Assembly (NCBI RefSeq): GCF_000835495.1
Contig: NW_015622544.1
Location: 4,802,855 to 4,866,854 of the forward strand
DNA: 64,000 bases
From: Cladophialophora immunda
Lineage: Eukaryota > Ascomycota > Eurotiomycetes > Chaetothyriales > Herpotrichiellaceae
Direction of reading: 5' to 3'
The position numbers and the translations under genes were made by a program. The notes below the pieces were generated by a model. That model saw only the letters and a list, made by a program, of their open reading frames with translations, was not told where the DNA came from and did no database searches. The stretch's first letter is position 1. Each line of letters opens with the position of its first letter. Positions 35,384 through 46,650 of this stretch are shown piece after piece.

Positions 35384-36111
35384 ATGCAGCAGAAGAGGGC
35401 ATTGTCATATCCTGGAGCGGATGACACGAAGCGTGTGAGTACTGTTCCGCAGCAGCAGAACCTCCACATGGCTCTTCTTGCTCGTCGACACAATATCCAT
35501 TTTTCTTACCCAGATAATCAGCACATCCTCCAAGCGCCTGGTATACTGCCATTTATCGGGGAGTTCGACACCGGAACGGACACCAATTCTCCGGAGCTGC
35601 TCGGCGTTCAGAGTTCGAATCCCGGCGAGTTGGATTATTGGACATACCTGCTCGACGATGCCTTCAGCCCACTCGCTGTCTCAACTCTCTCACCGATTAC
35701 ATCGAGTTCTTCCCAACCCTCAATATCTCATGAAGGCCTCCAAGGCATAGAATCCCAGCTGAATCCATTCGACGACAAAGCACAATACAAAAAGGAACGA
35801 CGGCGAGCGCAAAACCGGAACGCGTAAGTGTGTGAAAAGTCTTTCACAGATCTTCTATATGGTACTGACGTTCGGAAAGTCAACGCCGACACCGCGAGCG
35901 TAGAGAGTTGAAGCATTGCCTCACTAGGACGAGAGTGCTCGACCTGGAACGTGCTCTCGCTACCGCGCTTGAGCGGGAGAAATCTACCAAAGAGGAGAAC
36001 GAGATACTGCGCAGAAGGCTAGGAGCACTTGAGGCCCGGACGAGCTTTACCAAAATGGCAGAATCTTTTCTTTCACTGGAGCCGACTGATTATATACTGG
36101 ACATCTTATGA
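35384..36111 (+). CDS. bZIP transcription factor (AP-1/Yap-like)
   Basis: Exons 35384-35823 and 35880-36111 (223 aa). The intron sits inside the basic region: ERRRAQNRNA is on exon 1, and AQRRHRERREL begins exon 2. This gives the bZIP signature N-x7-R (Asn144, Arg152). The following zipper has heptad Leu positions (LKHCL, VLDLERAL, EILRRRLGAL). The N-terminal part is Ser/Pro/Gln-rich with acidic patches and includes FDTGTD and LDYWTYLLDDAF, a probable activation segment. No Cys-rich domain of the oxidative-stress Yap type is seen, so this may be one of the short Yap-like fungal factors. It is isolated from other genes by more than 1.5 kb on both sides. Confidence 0.85.
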
Positions 36112-36631
36112 AGATCGTCTCGTCGGGGACGGCGATTTGGACCGGTGGAGAATCTATACATCAAGTCGCAAGGCGTAAACCACATAATTCTATCAGAGTC
36201 TCAGTAATATGATACTAGCAGTCCACGCCGAAGCACATCTCGTCAGTTGTGTTGTGCTGCTGTAGACGTTCACATGCTTGTCACTGGTTTGCTGGGGGCG
36301 TGCGTTAGGTCCTTCGGAACCTCCTTCGAGGCTGCATTACATACAGCTACGCTGAACTCCCAGAAAAGTGTCTCAATGCGACTCTACCCGTACGAGTCAA
36401 GGTATGAATACCAGGTTCATCTAGGAACGTTTCTTTATCATTGCAGAGCCTCGGGTTGTTCAATTCGTCAATTTGCGACCAGGCAGCTTAAGTGGTGCGA
36501 CTTGACAGGCCCTGCCGCAAGCAGGGTCGATATATTCTCCCATCAGGCTCCTTACGTACGAGTTCAGTTAAAATGTAACGTCCCACAAATCTCTAAACGC
36601 CAGCAATCATTGTCGTTTCTAACTCACTCTG

Positions 36632-36835
36632 ATGTTTGGTTGTTGCGTCTTCTCCGCCGCTCGGCCAGGCTTCCTTTCCGGCCGAGAGAGGATCTTCACC
36701 ATTGTCAGTGATAGCCAATCAGCCATACAAGCCATTGCCAACCCAACAGCCAATTCTGGCCAAGAAATCGTGCGTGGTATCCTTGAACTTGTCAAATTGC
36801 TACGGGAACGTCGAATCAAAGTCCGGATACACTAG
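36632..36835 (+). mobile_element. Fragment of a LINE-type retrotransposon RNase H domain
   Basis: The translated piece contains FTIVSDSQSAIQAIANP and a helix ending LLRERRIKVRIH. This matches the second acidic motif (SDS-x-A) and following helix of the RNase H domain at the end of fungal Tad/non-LTR polyproteins, up to just before the usual IPGH motif. The frame closes right there, and no reverse transcriptase remains upstream. A dead fragment. Confidence 0.65.
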
Positions 36836-37336
36836 ATTCCTAGTCTCCTTCAAGCCGTACGCAGTTGAATTGAGAGAACCCTCGCCGGGCGAATACGGGA
36901 AGCTACATCAATCCCTCCGCTATCAGCAATATATATATACTTAGGTATAACCTTTTATAATGTAGTGTATGGATGGGATTTACGGCGTGAGAAGAAAGGA
37001 GAATTGCTCTTTCGTGTGACTTTAGCACTCCCGCTGCCCAATACGTGATTTTAAGGGTTTCGATTATCGATATCACGAGTATACCGCGACGGTCGCACCA
37101 ACGCGGGCGGGAAGAAAGGGACCATCGTCACAACGCATAACCGCAGGAAACACTGCGGACGTCGGATTACCAAGAACAACTGTCTTGAACACATCGGCCT
37201 CCCTAAACCTCTTAAAGCAATATTTAGACATATCCTGTTCCTTCTTCCCAGCGGACCGCTCACGAGACTGTTCCAGGCCATTTCGGAAGTTGCAGGACTG
37301 GACAGCGCCGGGTAACACGCCTCACGGAACGGCCAT

Positions 37337-37460
37337 CCCAAATCATCCCTCCTCAGTTCTGACAAAGTGACAAACACCGGAGAGTAGGGCAGCGAGTGGC
37401 CATGCCGGTCACTCATTGGCCTGTCGTCATTGAACTTCCTATTGAAGCTAGTGTCGGTAC
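37337..37460. repeat. Dispersed repeat, copy B
   Basis: Homologous to 29747-29906 in the same orientation, but shorter: it lacks the second arm of the hairpin (CACTCGCCGCC) found in copy A. Flanked by sequence unrelated to that of copy A. Confidence 0.65.
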
Positions 37461-37743
37461 AAGGTGACTATCCGCTGAAGAACTTCCCAATTCGGCTGTT
37501 GTGACGGAATGCAAGGGTCCTGGTCGTGCACATCGTGCTGAGGATCTACATCTACACCTGGACCCTTATTCCTGTGTTGGATAGCGCTATGTCATATATG
37601 CAGACCCTCATCCTTCGCAGTCACAGAAGAGATCATGCTCTCAACAGTGTGCTTCAGTGTTTCGCAGCCAATATCACTCCTGATGTTGTGGCATAGAACA
37701 GTCGCACCGACCGGCCATATGCTGAAACCTTTCAGAATGCACC

Positions 37744-38926
37744 ATGGGTGTGCAAGATTTCATACGCTTCGACCTAGACGACTACCGGGCCAGGGTACGG
37801 AACTACGATGACCAAGAATTACAAAAGAAAGAGGTGGTCTTGATCCGGACGGCATACTCTGGGACGGCCGGGATTGTCAGCGGCGCCGTCCTGGCTCCTT
37901 CCACTGGAGGTGCTTCGATGATAGGCTGCGTGGCTGCGGGTAGGACAATACACCTTGTAGAGCAGAAGCTCGAGGTTGTCCGAGCCGAGTTGACCAGGCG
38001 GGGGCTGCCATTGCACGAGAAGAGGACTCGAGACCATGCAATTCCTGTGACGACCGGCAGCATAGCTGGAGCGATGGGGTTGGGGATGGGTATGGAAGGA
38101 CATGTCTTGGGGACTGCTGCCGCTGCGGGAGCCAACCTCGTTGCAATCACCACGGAGAAGCTGGATCGTGTCCAGACAGCTCCGATGCGCCCAAGTCCTC
38201 AAGCTACAAACAGCTTTCAGCGCCTCAAGAGGTCCCTGACGGAGACTGCCACCTCACGTTCTCGATCCTTACGACACCCGTTTTCGTCTGAAGACAGGGA
38301 ACTATTCCATCAATACGACGACTTGATGGCCCGCAAGAAGTCCCTAGAGGACCGCTATCAGAAGCTCCGCGAGGCTACTCTAGCGGCCGCGGGGGCCAAA
38401 TGGTACTGGTACGTAGTCGACCATTACCCTTGTGAACCAGAAAGCCTCATTATTTCAACACATTCAGGCTTGTGGATCGACTCCCTTCGCCGTAGGGACA
38501 GCCTCGGCCAATGGGACAAGACTATCCAACGGACTCATCGCCGCTGGGCCAAGGAGGGATTGGAGCGTCTCCAAAAAGATCTTGACGAGACGGAAAAGCG
38601 CTTGGATGCGTGGAACATCTTGGTTGTCAATGTAAGTGATGCAGTGCCGTCCCCTAGGGTAGAAGATGTCTTCTCACTTTTCACAGTGTCTTCCACCCGG
38701 TCCGATTGCTGCGCCTGATGCCACCTCTGAGACGCTTATGGTGCTGAACCGCAGCATTACAATCTGTCTGCTCCCTCTGATCTGCTACTGGATATTGAGG
38801 CTCTCCTGGTTGAGACTGGCATATAGACTGCTAGTCATTGTCCTCCTGGGATTTGGTGTTCATGCGAGGATCTTGTGGGACTATGAGATGTACCCATTTG
38901 TTCCGGGAGGTGTTGCGAAGCCATGA
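37744..38926 (+). CDS. Hypothetical membrane-associated protein
   Basis: Exons 37744-38631 and 38687-38926 (375 aa). Not recognised. The N-terminal 30 residues are charged. Two small-residue hydrophobic stretches (about 36-68, GIVSGAVLAPSTGG; and 99-136, TTGSIAGAMGLGMG) may insert in or associate with membranes. The middle (about 185-295) is charged and partly coiled, with Trp/Tyr clusters (KWYWYVVDHYP). Two strong transmembrane helices close the protein after the intron (ICLLPLICYWIL, LLVIVLLGFGV). The single 55-bp intron keeps frame in phase 0. It is followed 247 bp downstream, same strand, by a HET-domain gene, so a link to non-self recognition is possible. That is context-based inference only. 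Confidence 0.75.
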
Positions 38927-39173
38927 CATACAACCGTACAGACTGGAATTCCATTGGGCAATTGTTTCCGCTTGTCTGGTCGCCGGATCAGTCGATTTCT
39001 GCTTGTGTTGATGGCTGCCATTTGTTGTCACGGTTGTGGTTGTACCCATATTGATGTCTACCGAGCTATTCCAAGTTGAGCGATAGAGGGCACTGCATAG
39101 TGCCATTTCCACCTCGTAGCCTCATGAGCAGCTTCGTCACAGTCACCAGGGCAATTTAGAGCTTTTACAAGCC

Positions 39174-41318
39174 ATGGATCGCGCCAGTGCGAATGAAGAT
39201 GTACGATTATGTGATGGATGCAGAGCCTTACATCTAGACACCCGCCTGCTATCTGGAGAGTCGTACGACCGCAATCTTCCCGAATCAATCAGCCTCAATC
39301 CGGACAGATGTTCGCTGTGCTCAATCATAGACCAGCGGTTGACCAGACATCGATCGGCCCCGGCCACCTCCGCTGCGCATGGAGAAGACCCAAAGACGGT
39401 GATTCCAGACACGGGGGTGGTATTCCGAAGGGAACCAAGCGACAGGCTAGACAGACTTGTTCGTCGCCTCAAGATATATTTGTCCTGGTCACTTCCCAGA
39501 GCGCCCGTCGCCGAGTTCTGGCCTTCTTCATACCCAGTCCCAACGACTCGTCAATTTATCGAGTCGAACTGCAATGCGGTCTCAGCGTTCCCATCTGCGC
39601 GCATCCTGGAGGAATTCGTGGATATCCGGTTGCTACGTCGTTGGATCGGGTTGTGCGACGCGCAGCACGGAGATGCCTGTACTCGACCGCCTTGGATGCT
39701 CCAAAACGACGATATCCCGCCGAAGTTCCGGCTCATTGACGTGCAGCGAAGGTGCGTCGTGGACTCACCGGTCCGTCCCTCGTACTTCGCTCTCAGCTAC
39801 GTATGGGGCCCGTCCAAGAACGACCTCCGAGCCACTTCGGCAAACATTGATGATCTGAAGAAACCACATAGCCTCACCGAGGAGGCCCTGCCTCGGACAA
39901 TCTTCGATGTCATGCAGCTCGTTTCCGACCTAGGCGGCAGGCATCTTTGGGTGGACAGGATCTGCATCCTGCAGGACGACGACGCGGACAAATCGCTTCA
40001 GATCCCACGCATGGACTCGGTCTATTCTCTGGCGGAACTGACAATCATCGCAGCCAGTGGTTCAGGCGCCCATGATGGGGTCGCGGGGCTTTCTGTCGCG
40101 CGTAGTGTTGAACAGGATGTCTGCCGTATCTCACCCACTATGGCCCTGATCACCTTTCCCACGGAGAATCTATACGAGGGCTCCGTGTACAGCCATCGAG
40201 GTTGGACGTTGCAGGAGCGAGTCCTTTCCCGGCGCTCACTCATGTTCACCACAGGTCAAACCTTCTGGTCATGCATTTGCGCGGACTGGACCGAAAGGCT
40301 TTGCCTCGAACCGAGCAGTTCATGCGACGGAGGCAATCCATGGACAATCCCCAGGATCCACCTGGGAAGCTATGAACGCGTGCCTGCGGAGTACTACCGA
40401 GACTTCACCCGTGACCACTACCGGTATCTTCCACGAGTCTATGCCCTGAAGGAGTTCTCAGACGACTCCGATGCCCTGGATGCCATCAGCGGGCTTCTTC
40501 GCAGAATCACCCATGTGACCGGGGTCGAGTTCTACTGGGGTCACTTACTGACCGAGTCCTTCGACCAATCCCTGAGCTGGAGGAAATCGACGATGGAGAT
40601 TGAGCGGAGAGATGCAATGTGTCCCTTTCGTTCTCTTGGCAGGCCTTACACGGTGCATTTTCCAAGCTGGTCCTGGCTCGGGTGGAAGGCGTCCATCAAA
40701 CATGTCCTGCCCCAGGCAGACACGGCTCTGAAGCCCGAAATAGAATTCTTTCGTTTGGATATCGATGGAAGAGCGCAACGTCTCGTGCCGCACGCGAATG
40801 AAGGGGGACGGGATGCAGATGATCAAGCTGCATCCCTGCCCGTCTCGGCTGCCGGTAGCTGGAAGGGTGAGGTCAAGATCGAAGCAGACTGTTTCACCGC
40901 CGACCGGCCTTTCCGAGACAGCGGCAAGCTTCTCTTCTGGACGAGTCATGCAGAGCTATCCCTCCGGGCCGAGAAGAGAGTACGTCTCGGCTGTGTCCGG
41001 GTCCAGATCTGTTCTCCTTCAGGCCAGACCGTGGGATACATCACGGAGTTGACGTCGGCATACGACCACGGACGGGCTTGGCCGTTTATCGAATACGATG
41101 CGTCAGTGCCGCAGTCGTTCGTTGTGACGTCTCGAAAATACGAGCAGGGAATCGGACAGCATTCCGAGACGCTCTCTGCGACAGGGACACTGAAGGTGAT
41201 GTGGATTAAATGGGAAGACGGCAAGAAGAAGGCTGCTTCGCGAATCTCGATCGGTGAGGTAGACGAGCAAACCTGGATTAGCGTCAAGCGGGACTGGAGA
41301 CTTGTGGTTCTTCAATGA
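39174..41318 (+). CDS. HET-domain protein (heterokaryon-incompatibility type)
   Basis: Single exon, 714 aa. Cytosolic protein of the fungal HET family, whose overexpression or activation triggers incompatibility cell death. Two CxxC pairs (residues 13/16 and 46/49) form a possible zinc knuckle at the N-terminus. The HET domain (about 203-360) has the three conserved blocks: ALSYVWG, LWVDRICILQDD, and YSHRGWTLQERVLSRR, with YSLAELTIIAASG between the second and third. A C-terminal half of about 300 residues has no named domain, apart from WSWLGWKASI, which recurs in HET proteins. No NACHT or WD repeats are attached. It is convergent with the VOC gene. Confidence 0.92.
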   Translation: MDRASANEDVRLCDGCRALHLDTRLLSGESYDRNLPESISLNPDRCSLCSIIDQRLTRHRSAPATSAAHGEDPKTVIPDTGVVFRREPSDRLDRLVRRLKIYLSWSLPRAPVAEFWPSSYPVPTTRQFIESNCNAVSAFPSARILEEFVDIRLLRRWIGLCDAQHGDACTRPPWMLQNDDIPPKFRLIDVQRRCVVDSPVRPSYFALSYVWGPSKNDLRATSANIDDLKKPHSLTEEALPRTIFDVMQLVSDLGGRHLWVDRICILQDDDADKSLQIPRMDSVYSLAELTIIAASGSGAHDGVAGLSVARSVEQDVCRISPTMALITFPTENLYEGSVYSHRGWTLQERVLSRRSLMFTTGQTFWSCICADWTERLCLEPSSSCDGGNPWTIPRIHLGSYERVPAEYYRDFTRDHYRYLPRVYALKEFSDDSDALDAISGLLRRITHVTGVEFYWGHLLTESFDQSLSWRKSTMEIERRDAMCPFRSLGRPYTVHFPSWSWLGWKASIKHVLPQADTALKPEIEFFRLDIDGRAQRLVPHANEGGRDADDQAASLPVSAAGSWKGEVKIEADCFTADRPFRDSGKLLFWTSHAELSLRAEKRVRLGCVRVQICSPSGQTVGYITELTSAYDHGRAWPFIEYDASVPQSFVVTSRKYEQGIGQHSETLSATGTLKVMWIKWEDGKKKAASRISIGEVDEQTWISVKRDWRLVVLQ

Positions 41319-41468
41319 TGGGGGGACATAGGGCCTTGCAATTGGCAGGTGTATCACAGATCAGACATGGACATTTTGCAAAGCTCCAAGTAAGTAGTAC
41401 TTTAATTTCCTGTCCCTACTGACCCACGACTTCAGCCTTGCCCCTTTTTGTGACCGTAGACCACCGGC

Positions 41469-42097
41469 TCAAGCCTTGCCCTCGATGGCCGCGAGAATAT
41501 CCTTGACCACGATCTTCTTCATCTTTATGACGGCCTGCATGGTCTTGTTCATCTTGTCCGCGTCGGCCGAACACATGATGTCCACCACCACCTTGGGCAC
41601 GACCTGCCAGTGCACGCCGAAGCGGTCCTTGACCCAGCCGCAGATCTGCTTCGACTCGTCGATCTCGGCCCCGTCCTCCCCGGCCGCGGTCAGCTTGGCC
41701 CAGAAGTAGTCGACGTCCTCCTGGCCCTCGCAGATGATCTGGAAGCTGACCGACTCGTTCATCGGGATGTCCTTGGGCTTGGAGTTGAGCGCGACCCATT
41801 TCGCGCCGTTGAGGAGGAACTGTCCCGTTTGTGCGAGCTTAGGTGTCAGTGGCGGTCTCTTTGTTATTTTTTCTCGAATCATCTTGGGGGAAGGGAAATG
41901 GGGAGGCGGAAAGGTCTTACAGCCACGCTCATGACGGAGCCGACCGACTGCTTGTGGATCTCATGACCCGTGTCGGTGAAGTGGTTGATGGTCTCGACGG
42001 AGGAGTTGGGGAAGATGGACGTGTAGAACCGTGCGGCCTGTTCGGCCTGGGACTCGAAGAAGAGGCACGGGTATAGCGAGATGGGTGCGATGGACAT
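41469..42097 (-). CDS. VOC-family PhnB-like protein
   Basis: Minus-strand exons 42097-41921 and 41819-41469 (175 aa). Glyoxalase/bleomycin-resistance fold of the type often labelled PhnB or 3-demethylubiquinone methyltransferase-like. The N-terminal LYPCLFFESQAEQAARFYTSIF and the FLLNGAKWVALNSKP segment after the intron mark the first module. QEDVDYFWAKL, CGWVKDRFGVHWQVVP and a terminal helix mark the second. Members bind metal or act as small cytosolic enzymes of mostly unproven function; the methyltransferase label should not be taken literally. The intron (101 bp) is in phase 0. Confidence 0.9.
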
Positions 42098-42709
42098 GGT
42101 TCCTTGTGTTTTGGTGTCTTGCTGGCTGGTGAGTAGTAGGTGAAGTATCAGAAGAAGTGGTTGACAGAAGGTTCCTTGGCTGCTCAGTCAAGTCAATTGA
42201 ATTCGATTCGATTCACCTTTTTTTTCTTCTTGAAGCTCTGGTTGTGTTCATTTCACGAGGCATGATTCTATGTTCCAATGCCCTTTATGTACTTCTGATG
42301 TCAACACGAGCCATGTATCTTTCCCACCTCCTTTTCATTGCTCTTTGTCCTGCCAGGCCCCGATTCAGGCAGCAGCTGCGCCAAGGCAGATGATGATTGG
42401 CCCGACACCTCCCAATGGCGCAACGCTCAACGTGACAAGATCTCAAAGGTTGTGCCGCACCCGAACGATATCCCCCTCCAGCGTTGGGACAAATCCGAGT
42501 ACGAACAATGGGCTGTTCTGACCGCCTGTTCTGCCTGGCTGTGCCTGGCCTTGGGGGCTTGTCGAGCTGCGTTGGCGGCGACACAATCAGATGAATAGGT
42601 TACCTCCGCGACCCCTTCCCCCAGCTGCGAATCCTCAAAACATGACATGGACGCTGATCACAAGTGTATCAAGACCAGGGAAGAGCCCAACACCCTTGCC
42701 GACCGCTCA
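42098..42709. other. Intergenic, no gene seen
   Basis: About 610 bp between the VOC gene start and the stop of the next minus-strand gene. Frames crossing it lack family support. Confidence 0.5.
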
Positions 42710-43751
42710 TCACTTCTTCAGCGCCGTCACACTAGACCCGTCGGGCGTGCCCGTCTTCAATTCCACGCCAGCCCGCTTCTCCCACCCCTTGAGCAGCTCC
42801 GTGTGGTCGGCAGTCGGCTCCAGCATGGCCATGGACTGCTTGAAGTAACGAATGATCAGCTCGGGCATGTCGGTGTCGAAGTGCATGTTCTCAAAGACCT
42901 CCTTGGCGATACCCACGTCCTTGATCAGCAACGCCAGCTGGAAGCCCGAGGCATAGCGCCGGGGCAGCGCATCGGTCTTGTAGCTGTCCGTGGTGGAAAA
43001 GTTGCGGCCGGTGCCCACGTTCAGCACGTCGATCATCTGCACGGGGTCCAGCCCGAACTTCTGGCCCGTCACCAGCGCGTCCGAGAGCGCTATGATCGAC
43101 GCTGCGCTGATGTAGTTGTTCAACGTCTTCATGACGTGCCCGGACCCCAGCTTGCCCATGTGGAAGACGTACTTGGCCATCGCTTGCAGGACCGGGAGGA
43201 CTTTGTCCACCGCTTCTTGCGAATCGGAGCCCACCATCAGCGTGGCATCTCCAGTGTCGGTGTCGTGCAGGTGTGCCTGTGTGACTGGAGAATCGACCAG
43301 AATGAATCCCAGTGCTTCGAGGTCCTTGCCTAGGCTCTGGGTGTCGAATGGTGAAGACGACGATGTATCCACGATGATTGTTCCTGGGGAAGTCAACATG
43401 AGTTGTCGCACACACACAAGTGCGGGAATATACGCGAAAAGGGTGTAAAGGAGAAAACATACCAGGCTTCAGGCCCTTGGCAATCCCGTCCTCGCCCAAA
43501 ATAACCTCCCTGACCACCTTCCCCTGCGGCAGCATCGTCACGATCACATCACAGTCCTTGAATCCCTCGACTCCCTTTTCAGCCACAGACGTGTTGGGAT
43601 TCTCCTGGGCAAACTTCTGCTCTCGCGCCGGGTCAGCATCGCGAACAATGAGGCGGAAGCCCGCGCGTGGCAGGTTAGACGCCATCGAGGCTCCAGCCTT
43701 GCCCAGGCCGATGTATCCAACAGTCCTGACTGGCATATTGATGGATCCCAT
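42710..43751 (-). CDS. Beta-hydroxyacid dehydrogenase (3-HIBADH-like)
   Basis: Minus-strand exons 43751-43463 and 43383-42710 (320 aa). NAD(P)-dependent dehydrogenase of the 3-hydroxyisobutyrate/6-phosphogluconate type. GYIGLGKAGASMA at the N-terminus is the Rossmann motif. DTSSSSP and DSPVTQA are the substrate-loop segments. GSGHVMKTLNN contains the catalytic Lys, and a helical C-terminal domain follows. The start is the ATG at 43751. The family usually has DAPVSGG where this has DSPVTQA, which hints at a substrate other than 3-hydroxyisobutyrate. It diverges from the flavin monooxygenase with 1.18 kb between starts. Confidence 0.9.
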
Positions 43752-44929
43752 TTCTTTCCGGTTAGGCACGGTATATTTCGCGGAGTAAACAGCCTTGTCA
43801 GAGTCGAGGAGAGATGTTTTGGGAAAAGCAGAAGAAATTGAGGATCACCCGAGGGTCGTTTAGAGGTCCTATGTGTATGCCATGCGTCACTTCGGCTTAC
43901 CTTTCCCACCACAACTCCCGGCCCTTCGCAATTAATTCCGTCTCTCGGATAGGGAACGGGAAGGGAGTACGAGTTTGATGTTCGAACGAGATTGCCTTTC
44001 CTACTCGGACCTTGCATCACTCGCCCTATGTTCAAATGAGGGGTGGGAAAGGACCCAATGCCTGCCTTCTCCATCGCCCGCACGTCGCTGTGGTGTCGAA
44101 AAGGGCCCGAAACCCCACAAAGAGTCGTCACGAGACTTGGGGAAAGAGGGCAGCATCGAAAATGTTCGCGGTTGCTTTGAGAAAATACCTAGGTAAAGTA
44201 CTTGCCTGTGGGATCTACCACCAAAGCCTATCCCGTGCCGAACAAGGAGTGGAAGGATGGATAGCTAGTTAAACTCAGCGGAGCTGCTTCGCCTTTGATG
44301 GGTTCATCCCGGGGTAAGGCCCCTCGAGACTCCCCAGAGTGGGACATTCCACCTCCTGGATACGAACATGCTTTTAACTAGCCCGCCTTTCAGTGGAGTT
44401 CCTCGACTACCCTCAGCGGTTGCTTGTCGTTGGCACGGCGGTGGAAGATGGGACAAGGTCGTTAGGTGACCAAGAGCGTCAGTCAGAAGGGACTCACCCA
44501 GAACCCAAACCCATTTCACCTATCGGGTACCTAGCCTGAGTTTCCTCTAGGCATGGCATTCCGTGGCCAGCCTCGGCATGGGGCTTCGTCCACCATCCCG
44601 AGAGCCCAGCCTTTTGCTTTGCCTTGCCTGCTTGCCACAGGCTATCAGACGCGCTCCAGTCATGTGCGGGCCTCTTGTGGTTGGTTCTGTGTAATGTTCC
44701 TTCTGCCTCTGCGCCTCCGTCGCTGCGGGCACTGCCTTACAGGGATGGGGTTATTCCATGGATAAAGATCTACTCGCTGGCTTCATATCACACCATGCCC
44801 CCGGTCTTTTGTTGTTCGTGAATCCCAAGGCCGCAGTCTTACGTCTATCATTGCCTCCTTTTTCCGTCTCTACGCATTACAACCAGGCAAACCCAAAGAA
44901 TAACAAGACACAAGAGCAGACTTGTAGAC
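43752..44929. promoter_or_regulatory. Divergent promoter region
   Basis: 1.18 kb between a minus-strand dehydrogenase and a plus-strand monooxygenase. No coding sequence was recognised; both promoters lie here. Confidence 0.45.
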
Positions 44930-46650
44930 ATGGGCTCGTTGGGGGTGGAGCCTCCTTTGAAAGGTACGTACAAGAAGTCGAAGACAACACTTCCGTTTCA
45001 TGGAGAAACCATGGCTCTAACTCTACACCCGTTGGCAAAAATAGTCATCATTGTCGGCGCAGGATTGGGAGGATGTGCCACTGCTCTGGCCATGCACCAC
45101 GCGGGCTTTGAGGTGGTCATGTTCGAGAAGGTCAGAGAATTCCAACGACTCGGAGATTCGCTGGGACTGGGCGAGAATGCGTTCAAGTTGCTCGATCGGT
45201 GGTCGCCATTCCTGCGTGACCGTCTCATCGAGATCGGGAACAAGTCGGAATTCATGCAGATCCGCCGGTGGCACGATGGCAAACTGCTCGCTCAGCAGCC
45301 TCTGATGGACATGGCTGGATACATTGGCCATCGGGGAGACTATCATCGAGGCTTCTTGGAGGCAGTGGCGGAGAAGGGTATTCCTTTACACATGGGCAGC
45401 GAGGTGAGTGCCACCTTTTTGTCCATGTGAAGAGTCTCTTGACGTCTTGAGATTCAGGTGGTAGAGTACGACGACATGACCCCGTCAGTGACCCTGAAGA
45501 ACGGAGAGCAGCATTTTGCGGACGTCATCATCGCCGTTGACGGTAAGGTTGAAAATCTCCTTTTCCACGATACCCCGTCTTCTAGACCTGGACTGTGAGT
45601 TAATGCGAAATACCCGGGGATCAAGGTATCAAGTCACGCGCGCGTGAACTGGTACTCGGCTTCGACGACAAGCCCAAGTCGTCCGGGTACGCATGCTTCC
45701 GGGCGTTCTTCAACGGCGACAAGCTGAAAGGGGACCCCCTGACGGCCGAGTTTGTGGAGAACGAGTGCGTCAACATCTGGATCGGCAAGGACATGCACGT
45801 GGTGCAGAACACGCTGAGAGGGGGCGACGAGTTCAACTGGATCATCACGCACAAGGACACGGCCGACATCAAGGAGTCGTGGTCGCAGCCGGGCGACATG
45901 GACGAGGTGCGCCGGCTGGTGACAACGCTGGACCCGCGCATCGCCGCCGCCATCCGCAAGACCGACGAGTGTCTGGACTGGAAGATCTGCTACCGCGATC
46001 CCATCCCGACCTGGGTCAGCAAGAACCACCGGGTCGCCCTGGTCGGTGACTGCTGCCACCCGCATCTTCCCACGAGCGCCCAGGGTGCTAGCCAGGCGAC
46101 CGAGAGCGCGGCTGTACTGGCGCAGTGCCTGCTCCTAGCTGGGAGGGACAATATCCCACTGGCGGCAAGTTTCCCCTTTTTCCCTTCTTTCCAGCCTGAT
46201 ATCCTACCTTCCTTTGCCAGTACTCACTTCTGACCTTTCTCCCACGTCATGGCTCATTACTGACTGAGAGTTCGTTTCGGCTATAGACCCGAGTATACGA
46301 AAAGATCCGCTTCCCGCGCGTGCGCCGCGCGCAGACCAACGGCGAAGACCTCCGCGACCGGTGGCACACGGCGCTGGACCGCATGGGCGAGGGCGACGAG
46401 ATCGACCGCGACTCCCTCCTGATAAAGGTACGTACGGCCTGTCCACGTGTACCCCTGTATCTATCCATGCTTGTGGGACTTTTATGTGTGTGTGTCGGGT
46501 TCTCACATATTCTAACCCCTTCTTGCACCGTTCTAGAACAACGTCCTCTACGACTACGACGCCGAGGCAGACACGCGGAAGCGGTGGGCCGAGATGGCCG
46601 CGCTGGTGGGCGAGGAGTTGCGCACGGGCAAGATTTCGCCGCTGTGCTGA
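44930..46650 (+). CDS. Class A flavin monooxygenase (salicylate-hydroxylase-like)
   Basis: Exons 44930-45403, 45458-45542, 45626-46164, 46287-46427 and 46537-46650 (450 aa). NAD(P)H- and FAD-dependent aromatic hydroxylase. GxGxxG motif: IVGAGLGGCATALAMHHAG, ending with a Glu-containing strand (about 40-65). DG motif: ADVIIAVDGIKSRARE, completed only across intron 2. GD motif: VALVGDCCHPHLP. The C-terminal helices KIRFPRVRRAQ are typical of the fungal salicylate-hydroxylase group. Intron 3 uses a GC donor (GCAAGT at 46165). ATG 44930 starts the frame; a second ATG 27 codons later (45011) would leave just the Rossmann fold and is also plausible. Convergent with the VAO-like gene. Confidence 0.9.

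Larger units (their letters stand above)
36112..37743. other. Repeat-bearing intergenic interval
   Basis: About 1.6 kb without an intact gene. It holds the LINE RNase H scrap (36632-36835) and repeat copy B (37337-37460). A frame on the minus strand near 37050-37320 looks coding-like in places but no family was recognised. Confidence 0.5.

Noticed and set aside
35611..35625. GTTCGAATCCC resembling a tRNA B box
   Set aside because: No A box or cloverleaf can be drawn, and it lies inside the bZIP coding sequence.
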